NCBI GenBank assembly: GCA_032716605.1
Contig: CM064495.1
Span: 43,004,896 to 43,068,895 of the forward strand
From: Paralithodes platypus
Taxonomy: Eukaryota > Arthropoda > Malacostraca > Decapoda > Lithodidae
Direction of reading: 5' to 3'
DNA: 64,000 nt
Position 1 is the first letter of the stretch. Every line of letters starts with the position of its first letter. Below the pieces are notes generated by a model. That model did not search any database. It was not told the DNA's origin and worked only from the letters and a program-made list of their open reading frames with translations. Below are positions 55,691 to 64,000 of this stretch, piece after piece. Made by a program: the position numbers and the translations under genes.

Positions 55691-56357
55691 AAAATTTATT
55701 TATATAGTATTGCAAATAGACTTGAATGTCGTCACCATGTACGTAGCCAAAAAATTATCATCCCAGACACAATAATACGGTTAGCTATCATATAGTATTC
55801 CTACTCTAACTGGCACTGGTATATTATTCCTACTCTAACTGTCACTGGTATATACGGAGACAAAAATATTTGTATAATCTATTTTTATTAATTTAACTCC
55901 AACACTTAACACCTCCATTGAAATTAATGAAAGCATGTGATCCACATAACAAAGTTTTAGTGGTCGAGACTTGGTTCTAGTTTATAAAGCTTCCTTATTC
56001 ATAGCCATAAATCTAGAACTATATTTCATAGCTGAATTGTCTACCAGATGAGGTGAAATGCACGCATAAAGTGAGGCAAAATATTTTGTGATTACTCTTC
56101 ACACGAAGGTGATGAAAATATTCATATAAAATCAAATATTCATGGGACACAAATTTTGATGATACCTCTCTCGCATGCTGATTCCCTGCTGAGTTCACAG
56201 CAGAACCGGAAAATGTGCATCTAAAATAGTAGCACAACTCTATTGATGTGAAAAACTGGCAAATGGCAGTATAAAACAACAGCAGTTATAATTAATATTA
56301 TTTTTTTATCACGATTATTATTATCTTTATTATCTTTATTGTGTGTTGATCAGGTGG

Positions 56358-57630
56358 ATGCTGTCCGAGAAGCTGCGAGGTCTACCATGGCCATCTATTG
56401 GTGTGAGGATATGGGGGGTGCTGGTGTTGGTAGCAGTGATGGCCCTCTTCGTGTACCAAAACAGTCTTAACCTGCAGGTGTATCAGTCGGTCCCAACAGT
56501 GCTCACAGTGTCCATGGAGCCCAACCCAACCTTCCGCCTACCACCAGTTTCCGTGTGTCCTCATCCGCCATACGACCCCACCAAGCTTCGCAGTCTCGGT
56601 CTCAACGTTTCTGGTCATTATATTAATTTTGAAGAAAGTTATTTTAGTCTTAGAGGTATTCCAGATGAGCTAGTTTCAAGTCAACTGTGGCAGAAGGCAG
56701 CATGGGATTTCAATGATGCTGTTCTCTACTTAGAAACAGACCAGGATCAAGGCAAAGGCAAAATATTTCAAGCCTCAGATCCTATGCCTTCATCATGGCA
56801 AGAGTCCCTGTCTCCTTTGGGCCCGTGTTTCACTTACAGTCCTCCTGTTGGCCAAACTGGCGTGCTGATAAAATTCTGGGATGCACCACAAGTTGAATTA
56901 TGTACATACCCAAATGACGATGGAGAATTCGTGAAATATAAAGGGGTGGAGGCACAATGTGCGAAGGTGAAGAAATATTGCAATTCTTCATGTGGGATTG
57001 AAGACTATATATACTTCAACATGTTGAGTATAGATAGAGTATTCCTTTACTTCCATGAAACACCAGTCTACAATGACCAACTTTCTGAAAATGATGACAT
57101 TTATAGCTATTCTAAGAAGTTATTTGATGGCAATTATATACTATATGCAGCAACCGAAAGTCCTGATGTAAACATAGAGGCGCAGTTTATAGAAACCTCG
57201 CTGTTGAAAGGTTCCTGTAACTCTAACCCGACTTACACTCATGGTCAATGTTACCAGAAGCTCCATGAAGCAGAAGTGGAATCATTATTTGGATGCTCGC
57301 CATTATACTCCTCCGTCTTTCATCAACCTTCAGGTCAGGTTTGCCGATCTCCAAATGATTTTGACAAGCTCTACAGAATGGAACTCCTCACCCGTTTCCA
57401 CTGCCAACAGAAGTGCAAAAGGAAGAAATTCAGTCTGGACAAAAAACTGGCTTATGAATTTTCTCACACAATGAGGATGTTTGCTATAACAACCGATATA
57501 AAGCGAGAGATTGAAGTGGAGACATACCCCTTATCGCGCCTCTTCTCTGACGTAGGTGGGAGTTTGGGTCTTTTCCTGGGTGTTTCTGTTGTCACATTCC
57601 TGGATCTTGTCATCAGCAGTGTTACTCGCT
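56358..57630 (+). other. DEG/ENaC unit a (residues ~1-424)
   Basis: Full-size unit: the post-TM1 motif (FRLPPVSVCP), paired cysteines in the palm/thumb region (ARG-poor CNSNPTYTHGQCYQKLHEAE, FGCSP, FHCQQKCKRKKF), YPLSRLFSD before TM2 and the GVS filter. Confidence 0.88.
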
Positions 57631-59483
57631 TCTGTGACTTACAAGACAAAGCCTGGAAGCATCACATGATAACAATGGTGCGATATTGTGCCATGTTGCT
57701 CTTGGCTCTTGGAACTGGGGCTCATTCTCTGGAAACGCTACGATCATATTTACTTCAGCCCAGACTCACAGCAGTGACTCTTAGGGCGACCACACCAGAA
57801 CCCACCACTGAAGCTGTACTGGTCACTCGAAGGTTGGCAGCACGCGCTCTAGGCTGTCGCCCACAAGAATCTAAGACCGAAGAATGTCTAGCCCGGTGCT
57901 TGCTGGAGTTGGCAACCAATGACATAGCCAGTGTCTCGCCTTTCACCACCCTGGAAGATCTACCACTCTGCCAGAAAATGGGTCTCTCTCTGCCATCTCT
58001 TGCCTATGTGATCCCTCCAGAGATGTTGATGGTAGCAATACAAGACAAAATTGTGAACACATGCAAAAGTGTGTGCAAACCTGTAACACAGAATAACAAC
58101 ACACAAGAGAAGGGGTTTGTTATGACAATCAACCATGATCACTATAATTTTGATACTCTTCAGCTAGTATGCAGCATTGGTGGAATAATAGGCTTATATC
58201 TAGGCTATTCTCTATTCGATGGTCTTGAATTTAGTGATTCCATTGTATCAAAGCAAACTTCCTTTGTGTGGATAAAAACATTGAACATAACTTCCAAGAC
58301 AGTTCACCTTACTTTGAAGCTGGGAGTGGTGGCAATATGTATTATTCTGGCTCTGTGGCAGCTCCATACCTTCCTCATGTACCACAAGATATCTTCATCA
58401 ACTCAAAATGTACAGCGAGACAACCGTACTGAGCAACTGGCAATCATTGTGTGTCGCTGGCCTCCCCTCAGTCTTAGTCACGTGGCTTCTCAACTAAACA
58501 TAAACATTTCAACTAGATTGCTGTATAAGCTGCCTAAAAAGGAGCGACTGCCTGAAGTTTTAAGAGTACTAGATACTCTGCCAGGAAATTGGTCTGTCAT
58601 CTTAGACGATATTTGGCAACATGCTGCCTGGAACATCACAGATGTTGTGGAAGCTTTCATGGCTCTCTCAAGTGATGGTAAATACAACACATTATTCTGT
58701 GGCAGCAACTCTCTTTGTGCTGAACTCTGGCAGCCTATTATGACTCCACTTAATCGATGTTTCTCCTTCAAAGCATCCCTACTAGGTAAAGATGTTACAG
58801 AGCTGACTATAGTGTTTCCACAGGTAGTCGAAAAGAAAAGTATTCTTGGCAACAGCCCCCAAGTATATTTTGCTATTACTCCAGTGAATGAGCAGCCACT
58901 ACTAAGTGACATGATTGCCAAGACTGCCTATCGCCGAATTTTGGCCACAGTGCATCAGGCAAAGTACCATCGTTTGGGTAGCAACACAAAAAGTAACGCT
59001 TTGGATTCTTATCGATCTTGTGTTAATAAATGTCTGTCTGATATTGTCTCCTATACTCATAAATGTGGTCTGCCATTCATGCCCCGGCAGTCCAACCTCT
59101 CATCATGCAACCAGGATGAATACACTGAAGTACCAAGATTCTTCAAAGGTTTGGAGGGAATTGGCCAAGCTTGGAGTGAGCTAAGATACAGTCAAGGTGT
59201 ATCCAAACTACTGGTGACACAGAGAGAAGAGTGTTACAAGAAATGCCACCACCTACAGGGAGTCTTCACAGCCGTATCCGTCGAGAAGGTGTTTGATTCC
59301 TTCCCGACAGTGGTGGTGCGACTCCAACAAGAGGAAGATGTAGTAGTGATAGAAGAGGACCTCCACACCTTCTCTCAACTGTTCAGTGACATGGGGGGCA
59401 TTGCAGGATCAACTGTTGGCCTCTCTCTCCTCTTTCTCCTGAAAGATCTCCTGCCGCCATTCATAATCCACCAAAATGCATAA
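56358..59483 (+). CDS. Three DEG/ENaC channel units fused in one polypeptide (1041 residues, one exon)
   Basis: First ATG 56358, stop 59483. A strong T-rich tract and gatcag at 56353 suggest an upstream exon that adds a few residues. Three consecutive TM1-ectodomain-TM2 units can be read. Unit a: TM1 ~16-34, QSVPTVLTVSMEPNPTFRLP, a Cys-rich ectodomain, SDVGGSLGLFLGVS (G408-x-S410) and D416. Unit b: TM1 ~440-462, ectodomain of only ~140 residues, CSIGGIIGLYLGYS (G616-x-S618) and E624. Unit c: TM1 ~654-674, Cys-rich ectodomain, SDMGGIAGSTVGLS (G1021-x-S1023). DEG/ENaC/pickpocket proteins are Na+-selective channels of three separate two-TM subunits; this chain holds six TM segments and could supply all three. 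No in-frame stop interrupts 3.1 kb. Only ~10 residues follow the last TM. Alternatives: a subunit that still assembles with others, or inactive unit b. Confidence 0.9.
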   Translation: MLSEKLRGLPWPSIGVRIWGVLVLVAVMALFVYQNSLNLQVYQSVPTVLTVSMEPNPTFRLPPVSVCPHPPYDPTKLRSLGLNVSGHYINFEESYFSLRGIPDELVSSQLWQKAAWDFNDAVLYLETDQDQGKGKIFQASDPMPSSWQESLSPLGPCFTYSPPVGQTGVLIKFWDAPQVELCTYPNDDGEFVKYKGVEAQCAKVKKYCNSSCGIEDYIYFNMLSIDRVFLYFHETPVYNDQLSENDDIYSYSKKLFDGNYILYAATESPDVNIEAQFIETSLLKGSCNSNPTYTHGQCYQKLHEAEVESLFGCSPLYSSVFHQPSGQVCRSPNDFDKLYRMELLTRFHCQQKCKRKKFSLDKKLAYEFSHTMRMFAITTDIKREIEVETYPLSRLFSDVGGSLGLFLGVSVVTFLDLVISSVTRFCDLQDKAWKHHMITMVRYCAMLLLALGTGAHSLETLRSYLLQPRLTAVTLRATTPEPTTEAVLVTRRLAARALGCRPQESKTEECLARCLLELATNDIASVSPFTTLEDLPLCQKMGLSLPSLAYVIPPEMLMVAIQDKIVNTCKSVCKPVTQNNNTQEKGFVMTINHDHYNFDTLQLVCSIGGIIGLYLGYSLFDGLEFSDSIVSKQTSFVWIKTLNITSKTVHLTLKLGVVAICIILALWQLHTFLMYHKISSSTQNVQRDNRTEQLAIIVCRWPPLSLSHVASQLNINISTRLLYKLPKKERLPEVLRVLDTLPGNWSVILDDIWQHAAWNITDVVEAFMALSSDGKYNTLFCGSNSLCAELWQPIMTPLNRCFSFKASLLGKDVTELTIVFPQVVEKKSILGNSPQVYFAITPVNEQPLLSDMIAKTAYRRILATVHQAKYHRLGSNTKSNALDSYRSCVNKCLSDIVSYTHKCGLPFMPRQSNLSSCNQDEYTEVPRFFKGLEGIGQAWSELRYSQGVSKLLVTQREECYKKCHHLQGVFTAVSVEKVFDSFPTVVVRLQQEEDVVVIEEDLHTFSQLFSDMGGIAGSTVGLSLLFLLKDLLPPFIIHQNA
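57631..58290 (+). other. DEG/ENaC unit b (residues ~425-645), compact
   Basis: TM1 MVRYCAMLLLALGTGAHSL, a reduced ectodomain keeping a cysteine group (ALGCRP, ECLARCLLEL, CKSVCKP), then YNFDTLQLVCSIGG into TM2 with the GYS filter. The usual finger and beta-ball regions appear to be absent. Confidence 0.8.
58291..59483 (+). other. DEG/ENaC unit c (residues ~646-1041)
   Basis: TM1 LKLGVVAICIILALWQLHTF, ectodomain with CFSFKASLLGKDV, SCVNKCLSDIVSYTHKCGLP and ECYKKCHHLQG, then HTFSQLFSDMGG and TM2 with GLS. At the position of D416/E624 it has K1029 followed by D1030. Confidence 0.86.
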
Positions 59484-59519
59484 ATATAAATATATTAGTA
59501 AGGCCCGAGTTGATTATAA

Positions 59520-59715
59520 TACAGGTCTCCCTCGATTTACGATTGGGTTACGTTCCTGAAAACCCAATCTTAAATAGAAAAATTGTATAGCGAATCCTAA
59601 AATTAATGGGATAAATGGGGATGCGTTCTCAGACCAGCCAAAACCCAAACCCAAACACCTAAGAACCTATATTAATATCATAAATTGGGGCATCAGATAT
59701 TGAGGGAGACCTGTA
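59520..59715. mobile_element. pogo/Tigger-like MITE, opposite orientation
   Basis: TA-CAGGTCTCCCTCGATTTACG ... GAGGGAGACCTG-TA, starting 37 bases after the DEG/ENaC stop codon. Confidence 0.87.
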
Positions 59716-59751
59716 ATTTTATATATTCAAAATGGCAAAATAGCTATTAAG

Positions 59752-59965
59752 ATGAGGTGGTGGTAGCGGCAAAGAAGATCTACAGGGCGTCATCACAGCT
59801 GTATCTGTATAAACGGGGCTCGATTTCTTCTTACTGATGGAGGTGCGACTAACAAGAGGAAGACAGAACAGTGCTAGAAGAGGGACACTTTTCTTAGCTG
59901 TTCAGTGGCATGGGGGGTATTGCACACTCCATTGTTGCCTTCTTTTTGCTCTTTCTCTTAACCTC
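59752..59965 (+). pseudogene. Decayed copy of the DEG/ENaC unit c 3' end (1)
   Basis: Aligns with 59250-59445: gatctacagggcgtcatcac, gaggtgcgactaacaagagg, agctgttcagtggcatgggg, ggtattgcacactccattgt. Stops and small indels destroy the frame. Confidence 0.82.
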
Positions 59966-60250
59966 TCGGCTGCGCATGGGGGGTATGAGACACCTCTCCC
60001 TGTGCGCACGTATTTGAGCTGTTTCCATCACTAAAATATTTATTTTACCATAAATAGCATTAATACTTCTCCATATGCGCCTATTATAGGTTGATTATAA
60101 AGGTATTAACCTGTTACAACAATAAAACAAGTGGAAACAGCGTTTGGATGGTCAAAATCGGCGATACAGGCCGGGAGTTACATAATGTATGGCTGAAGCA
60201 ACCTCCTTTCCCGCCACTTTTCCCCAAGTCTGGAGAGACACTGTCGATCG

Positions 60251-60281
<31 letters not shown>

Positions 60282-60572
60282 TGCACTCGCTTGCTAACAG
60301 TGATGACAATGCCCTGCTTGCAACTCGCTAATGTTAGCATGAAAATATACCACAGAATAAGGGAATAACAGGGAAAATAGGTGATAACTGAAGGAGGGGA
60401 GGAAAGTGGGGAAGGAGGGGAGGTAGAGGAGTGATATTTTGCATGGCTCAGGGGCAAATGTTTTTTTTTTTTTTTTTTTCAGTGTTTAAATTGATTTTTT
60501 CCCCCCTGACTATTAAGAGTCTTCCCGCAGTCCGCCGGGGGAACTCTTAAGAGTCTTCCCGCAGTTCCCGGG

Positions 60573-60955
60573 TTAAGGGAGCCCACCTCGCTTTTTTCTC
60601 TTTCTCTCGCTCTCTCTTTGGCTTGTATCCATTCGGCCCCATTCAGCCTACTGTTTTAAGACGTTTACCCCATCCAGGTGTCAATATTTTCCTGGCGAGC
60701 AGTAGCGAGACAGCACATATATATATTTTTTTTTTGACAGCAAGCTAAATTTGTACATTTTTCGATAGAAAAATTTCTCCGGCAAAGCCGGATTTCTCCA
60801 TACAGTGCTGGCTCGCTATCGCTCGCCAGGAAGAAATCGACACCTGAATGGGGATAAACGTCTTAAAACAGTTGGCTGAATGGGGCCGAATGGATACAAG
60901 CCAGAGAAAGAGAGAAAAGGAGAGAAAGATAGAAAAATCCGGTGACCCCCCTTAA
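60573..60955. mobile_element. Fold-back MITE family G, complete
   Basis: TTAA at both ends (60573-60576, 60952-60955) with ~170-base inverted arms; closest to 23401-23793. Confidence 0.87.
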
Positions 60956-61364
60956 CACTTACGCTGCGGGCTTATTTGCGCTATTTAGGGCATATTCAGG
61001 CACTCCTGAATGATTAATCAAGCATCTGCATTAAATGGACTGTATTCTGCCAAAAATTAGGCAAAAATAGCTTCAAAATGAGACCAGAACGAGCTTCGTA
61101 GGTGGCGGGGTTCACCCGCAGCGTTGCCATAGACATTCGGGAAAACTCGCTAATTATTAGCTCTCGCTCGCTCGGCAACACTGTTGTGAGACACCCGCGC
61201 GAGACACAGTCTCCCTCAGTGAGCGGCTGGCTGCTCTGAGGGAGGTCCCTCACGCTCCCGCCAACTGACACTCGATTTCTACGGCTTTTACAGGCTTTTA
61301 ATGCCTGGAAATTGCTGTAAATTGCCTATGCGTTCCAGAACGTCACCCGCAGGGAAAGGGTTAA
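60956..61364. repeat. Dispersed repeat I, copy 1
   Basis: Shares ggcatattcaggc-M-ctcctga, cttcaaaatgagaccagaac and the closing ...agggtta with 62115-62542. The GC-rich middle gives an unremarkable 85-codon minus-strand frame (61014-61271). Confidence 0.75.
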
Positions 61365-61398
61365 AGGATCTCTGCTGCTGTTCATGGACCATCAGGAT
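61362..61398 (+). pseudogene. Short DEG/ENaC 3' remnant (2)
   Basis: ttaaaggatctctgctgctg ttcatgg resembles the gene's last codons (cctgaaagatctcctgccgc cattcat). Only ~35 bases. Confidence 0.45.
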
Positions 61399-61535
61399 GG
61401 TTAACACTTTCAGTTCTGGACAGGTTATTCATTACACAATTAAACAGTTTGGTTAGCCAGAATAAACTGAATATGGTGTCAAAATACTGAACTGATTCAA
61501 TAGAAGACTTTATATAATCCAAAGGTTTAACCGAG

Positions 61536-61792
61536 ATGATCTATAAAGAGGTGGTGGTAGTGGTGTTCAAAGAGGACCCCCACAACACCTCTCAGCTGTT
61601 CAGTGACATAGGGGGGGTATTATAATGTAAAACTTGCAAAATAAACAAACCTAAACTTATACAAACACAGTAAAAAGACAAAACAACTATTCAAAATCGC
61701 TATGTGGAAACAACACTTAAGTAAGTATTGCAAGATCAACTGTTGGGTGTCTTTCTGCTCTCTCTCTTGAAGGATCTCTGCCGCCATTCACA
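61536..61792 (+). pseudogene. Decayed DEG/ENaC unit c 3' end (3), split by an insertion
   Basis: gaggacccccacaacacctc, tcagctgttcagtgacatag gggg, then ~112 unrelated bases (about 61616-61727), then tattgcaagatcaactgttg ... aggatctctgccgccattca. The two halves align to adjacent parts of 59340-59465. Confidence 0.82.
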
Positions 61793-62114
61793 GCTCGTAG
61801 TTATGGTTAAATATATACAGTGGAGCACTGAACTTGGCACCATCTAAGTTGGCGAAATAAAACTTCGCGCCATACCCCAAATATTCCCAAATTCCACGTT
61901 CGATCTTGGCGCAAAATTGCTGTCGAAACCCGAAAAAGAGAGCAAAAATAATAAAAGATTCGACATCAAACTAAAAAACATAAAAAAGTGAACTGAACTA
62001 CAAGAATCTGCCATTGTCAAGGTGTTTGCTGCTTGGAGGCGAAATCTGAGTGAATCCGACATCCGGATTCTGAGAGTCACTTGCGCAAGTTGCTGCCGGG
62101 CCGCCGTCATCTTT

Positions 62115-62542
62115 AACCCTTGTCTAGCGGGGTGTTTTGGGCTATTTTGGGCATATTCAGGCCCTCCTGAATGATCAATCAAGTATCTGCATGAAAAGAA
62201 ATGTATTCATCAAAAAACTAGGCGCTAAAAGCTTCAAAATGAGACCAGAACGAGCTACGTAGCGCTCGTGGTTCTCATGCAGTGGTGCCACCAACATGGG
62301 AGTTTAGCGTATAGCGGCATATTTTTTCCCACTACGCTCACTAATGGTAACACTGCCATCCTCTCGAGAACAGAGGGAGCGTGAGTCAGTGGGTGGCGGT
62401 AAGCCCTGGGTGTCGGACGTGTGGCCTGCTGCGCTCCCGGCCATTTGCACTCGATTTTAACCCTTTAAAAGCCTTAATAATGCTCCTAACTTGCTGCAAA
62501 TTGGTGCACGACTTAAGTCGAGCGCCGCTCTTTAAGGGTTAA
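62115..62542. repeat. Dispersed repeat I, copy 2
   Basis: Same orientation and order of blocks as 60956-61364, diverged, with a GC-rich middle. Confidence 0.75.
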
Positions 62543-62720
62543 TGCCGTCAACACTAGCCAGGCATTCACCCTCACCGCCGCAGATTCTGTTTTTCACACT
62601 GTTCCAAACATATTTACCACACCCTGCAACTCCCATTCACTATCGGTCATGAGAACTGGATCGTCAGCAAACAGCAGTACAGGCAACTTCCACTCATTTC
62701 CTTTCCTTATCAGCAGTTCT
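62543..62720 (-). mobile_element. RT-domain fragment of an RTE-like LINE
   Basis: The minus strand reads EWKLPVLLFADDPVLMTDSE, then WELQGVVNMFGTV, stop, KTESAAVRVNAW. FADD is the reverse-transcriptase catalytic box and SE-x-ELQ the usual following motif. One in-frame stop. Confidence 0.8.
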
Positions 62721-62835
62721 TAATTGTAAAAGAATAAATAAAAACATATGTAAAGAAGTAAAGTATAAATCTTAATATTATTACATCTTTCTCAATATGA
62801 GACTTTTCTAATCACCCCTGCACAACCACATGCGA

Positions 62836-63012
62836 CTAAATTCTGCGGTAGTCTATTCTCTCCAACTGTACGAGGGGTTTGAGTTGGTCAGCCAGGGCAC
62901 GAAGATCGTCGGCCACAGCCATGTCAGTCTTGGTGGTGACAACACTCAGCTCAACCAGGTACGACATGGTCATCGGCTCTAGGTTATCCTTTGAAGTCAT
63001 CCCAGGACCAAT
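62836..63012 (-). CDS. MED18: Mediator subunit 18, last exon (58 residues)
   Basis: Acceptor ctcatttag|ATT on the minus strand, 177 bases ending in TAG. The product IGPGMTSKDNLEPMTMSYLV, then ELSVV, DDLRALADQLKPLVQLERID and YRRI, matches the MED18 C-terminus (SYLVELSVV ... D-x-x-x-x-x-A-x-QLKPLV-x-LE-x-ID). MED18 is a head-module subunit of the Mediator complex linking activators to RNA polymerase II. The 5' exons must lie beyond the right edge. No frame damage. Confidence 0.88.
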   Translation of the reverse strand: MGPGMTSKDNLEPMTMSYLVELSVVTTKTDMAVADDLRALADQLKPLVQLERIDYRRI

Positions 63013-63136
63013 CTAAATGAGGGGACAATTTCAAAAGAAAATTAGACAGAACTGTCTCTTTCTTTCTATCTTTATACATTATAGGAAAACCCATGTTTTG
63101 TATGGGTACCGTATACCTTGGACCCCTGATGGCCAC

Positions 63137-63332
63137 TACAGATCTCCCTCACTATCAGATGCCCCAATTTACCATATTATTATAGGTTTTTAGGTGTTTG
63201 GCTTTGGGTTATGGCTGGTCCAAGAACGCATCCCCATTTACACCATTAACTGTAGGGTTCGCTATACAATTTTTCCATTTAAGATCGGGTTTTCAGGAAC
63301 TTAACCCAATCGTAAATCGAGGGAGACCTGTA
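63137..63332. mobile_element. pogo/Tigger-like MITE
   Basis: TA-CAGATCTCCCTC ... GAGGGAGACCTG-TA; same orientation as 11877-12072. Confidence 0.86.
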
Positions 63333-63782
63333 TCCATTTCAAGCTAAGGAAATATAATAGTAGTAAGAACATATGAGTTCATTTGGAATTAACAACGAAG
63401 TTTGGGAATATAATATTGAATGGTTGAATGAAACTATATTAACTTGCCAATGCTAAACAAAAATAGGAGAAAATAATGATAACAAATATACTGAGCAGAA
63501 TAAGTATCAGTACATGAAATTTAAACTGGGAGTGTGACAGAAAGATAATACAATACTGCTGAGAAACATAGGGAGTCGTGTCATAACATAGTCTAATGGT
63601 AATTCATTTAATCTGGTAAGTTTGCACTTAAGATCTGAGCTGATTAGCTAATGCTTCTGTACTGCATATTTCTTGTGTTCATCTTTGCAAAAAAAAATAT
63701 GGTATTTGGATACAGTACCATCTGCAAATCAGCTCGAAGTAGAGTTCTGTAGCTCAAAGCAACAAAGTGCAAACTTATCTGG

Positions 63783-64000
63783 TTAAAAAAAAAAAAAAAA
63801 AAAAAAAAGTTTAACCAGACCACTATCTATCTATCTATCTATTGCCTGACGCCGTGATCCCCGAAGGGGTGGCCACGAACGAACCGCCCCCATGCACCTC
63901 TGTCCCCAGTCAGTCGACGCCCCTCCCCCCAACCAGCACCGCCTTCGTTCATGTACTTCCTCACTCCATCCTTCCACCTCATATTCGGTCTACCTCTCCC
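63783..64000 (-). mobile_element. RTE-type LINE 3' end, reverse, cut by the window edge
   Basis: A26 at about 63784-63808, a (CTAT)n stretch, then sequence complementary to 39560-39720 (gaacgaaccgcccccatgca, cctctgtccccagtcagtcg, gtacttcctcactccatcct). Confidence 0.82.

Larger units (their letters stand above)
49225..56353. other. Interval between the receptor and DEG/ENaC genes
   Basis: Apart from the elements listed, no gene is supported. About 49250-51000 and 52500-53080 are AT-rich with no recognisable family, except the family C MITE start at 50100-50230. About 51230-51670 is C/T-rich sequence reminiscent of dispersed repeats, unassigned. A candidate small exon is at 53099-53163. Confidence 0.5.
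59484..62835. other. Interval between the DEG/ENaC gene and MED18 (tail-to-tail)
   Basis: Contains decayed copies of the DEG/ENaC 3' end, a pogo-like MITE, a fold-back MITE, a duplicated ~400-base repeat and a reverse LINE fragment, listed separately. 59966-60240 and 61400-61530 hold nothing I recognise. A (TC)n tract lies at about 60258-60281 and T19 at about 60461. Confidence 0.6.
63013..64000. other. MED18 intron sequence and right edge
   Basis: Presumed intron of MED18 (minus strand). Contains the pogo-like MITE, an A26 run and a reverse LINE. No other MED18 exon was recognised. Confidence 0.5.

Noticed and set aside
61014..61271. 85-codon minus-strand gene
   Set aside because: GC-rich middle of dispersed repeat I; the copy at 62115 does not keep the frame.

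Overview
The window is nuclear DNA of an animal with spliced genes, long introns and very dense repeats. The gene families (MMP21, a divergent variant ionotropic receptor, pickpocket-like DEG/ENaC, small heat-shock proteins), long TA/GA/CA microsatellites, many MITEs, tRNA-derived SINEs and non-LTR retrotransposon tails suggest an arthropod, most likely a decapod-type crustacean. The taxon is an inference. The host genes read directly: exon joins keep frame across consensus splice sites.

Layout. 1-2088: retrotransposon tail and low-complexity DNA. 2089-4635 (+): the last six recognisable exons of an MMP21 orthologue, with the zinc site and the hemopexin propeller. 4636-14500: gene-free and full of MITEs, with a minisatellite and a VNTR. 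14501-22415 (-): a complete nine-exon gene for a predicted 1049-residue protein with FOUR alpha-crystallin domains, built by repeating a two-exon module. 22416-30299: intergenic, with fold-back elements, SINEs and long microsatellites. 30300-49224 (+): a ten-exon variant ionotropic receptor of 600 residues. Its 11 kb first intron holds an intact cold-shock-domain ORF (31524-32486, -) between 133-bp inverted arms that look like the start of a Penelope-like retroelement, with a hammerhead-ribozyme-like core beside one arm. A PIF/Harbinger relic with TIRs and TAA duplications lies in its last intron. 49225-56353: repeats and a candidate small exon. 56358-59483 (+): one huge exon encoding THREE DEG/ENaC channel units in one chain, followed by decayed copies of its 3' end (59752-61792). 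62836-63012 (-): the last exon of MED18. The right edge runs into a LINE.

Gene orientation: MMP21 and the crystallin gene converge, the crystallin gene and the receptor diverge, and the DEG/ENaC gene and MED18 converge. There is no operon or shared pathway. The common theme is internal duplication that multiplies domains within one polypeptide: four ACDs in one chaperone-like protein and three channel units in one channel chain. The two strongest candidates for undescribed biology are the one-chain, three-unit DEG/ENaC, in which every unit keeps a G-x-S filter, and the four-ACD small heat-shock protein. Third is the cold-shock ORF associated with a Penelope-like element.
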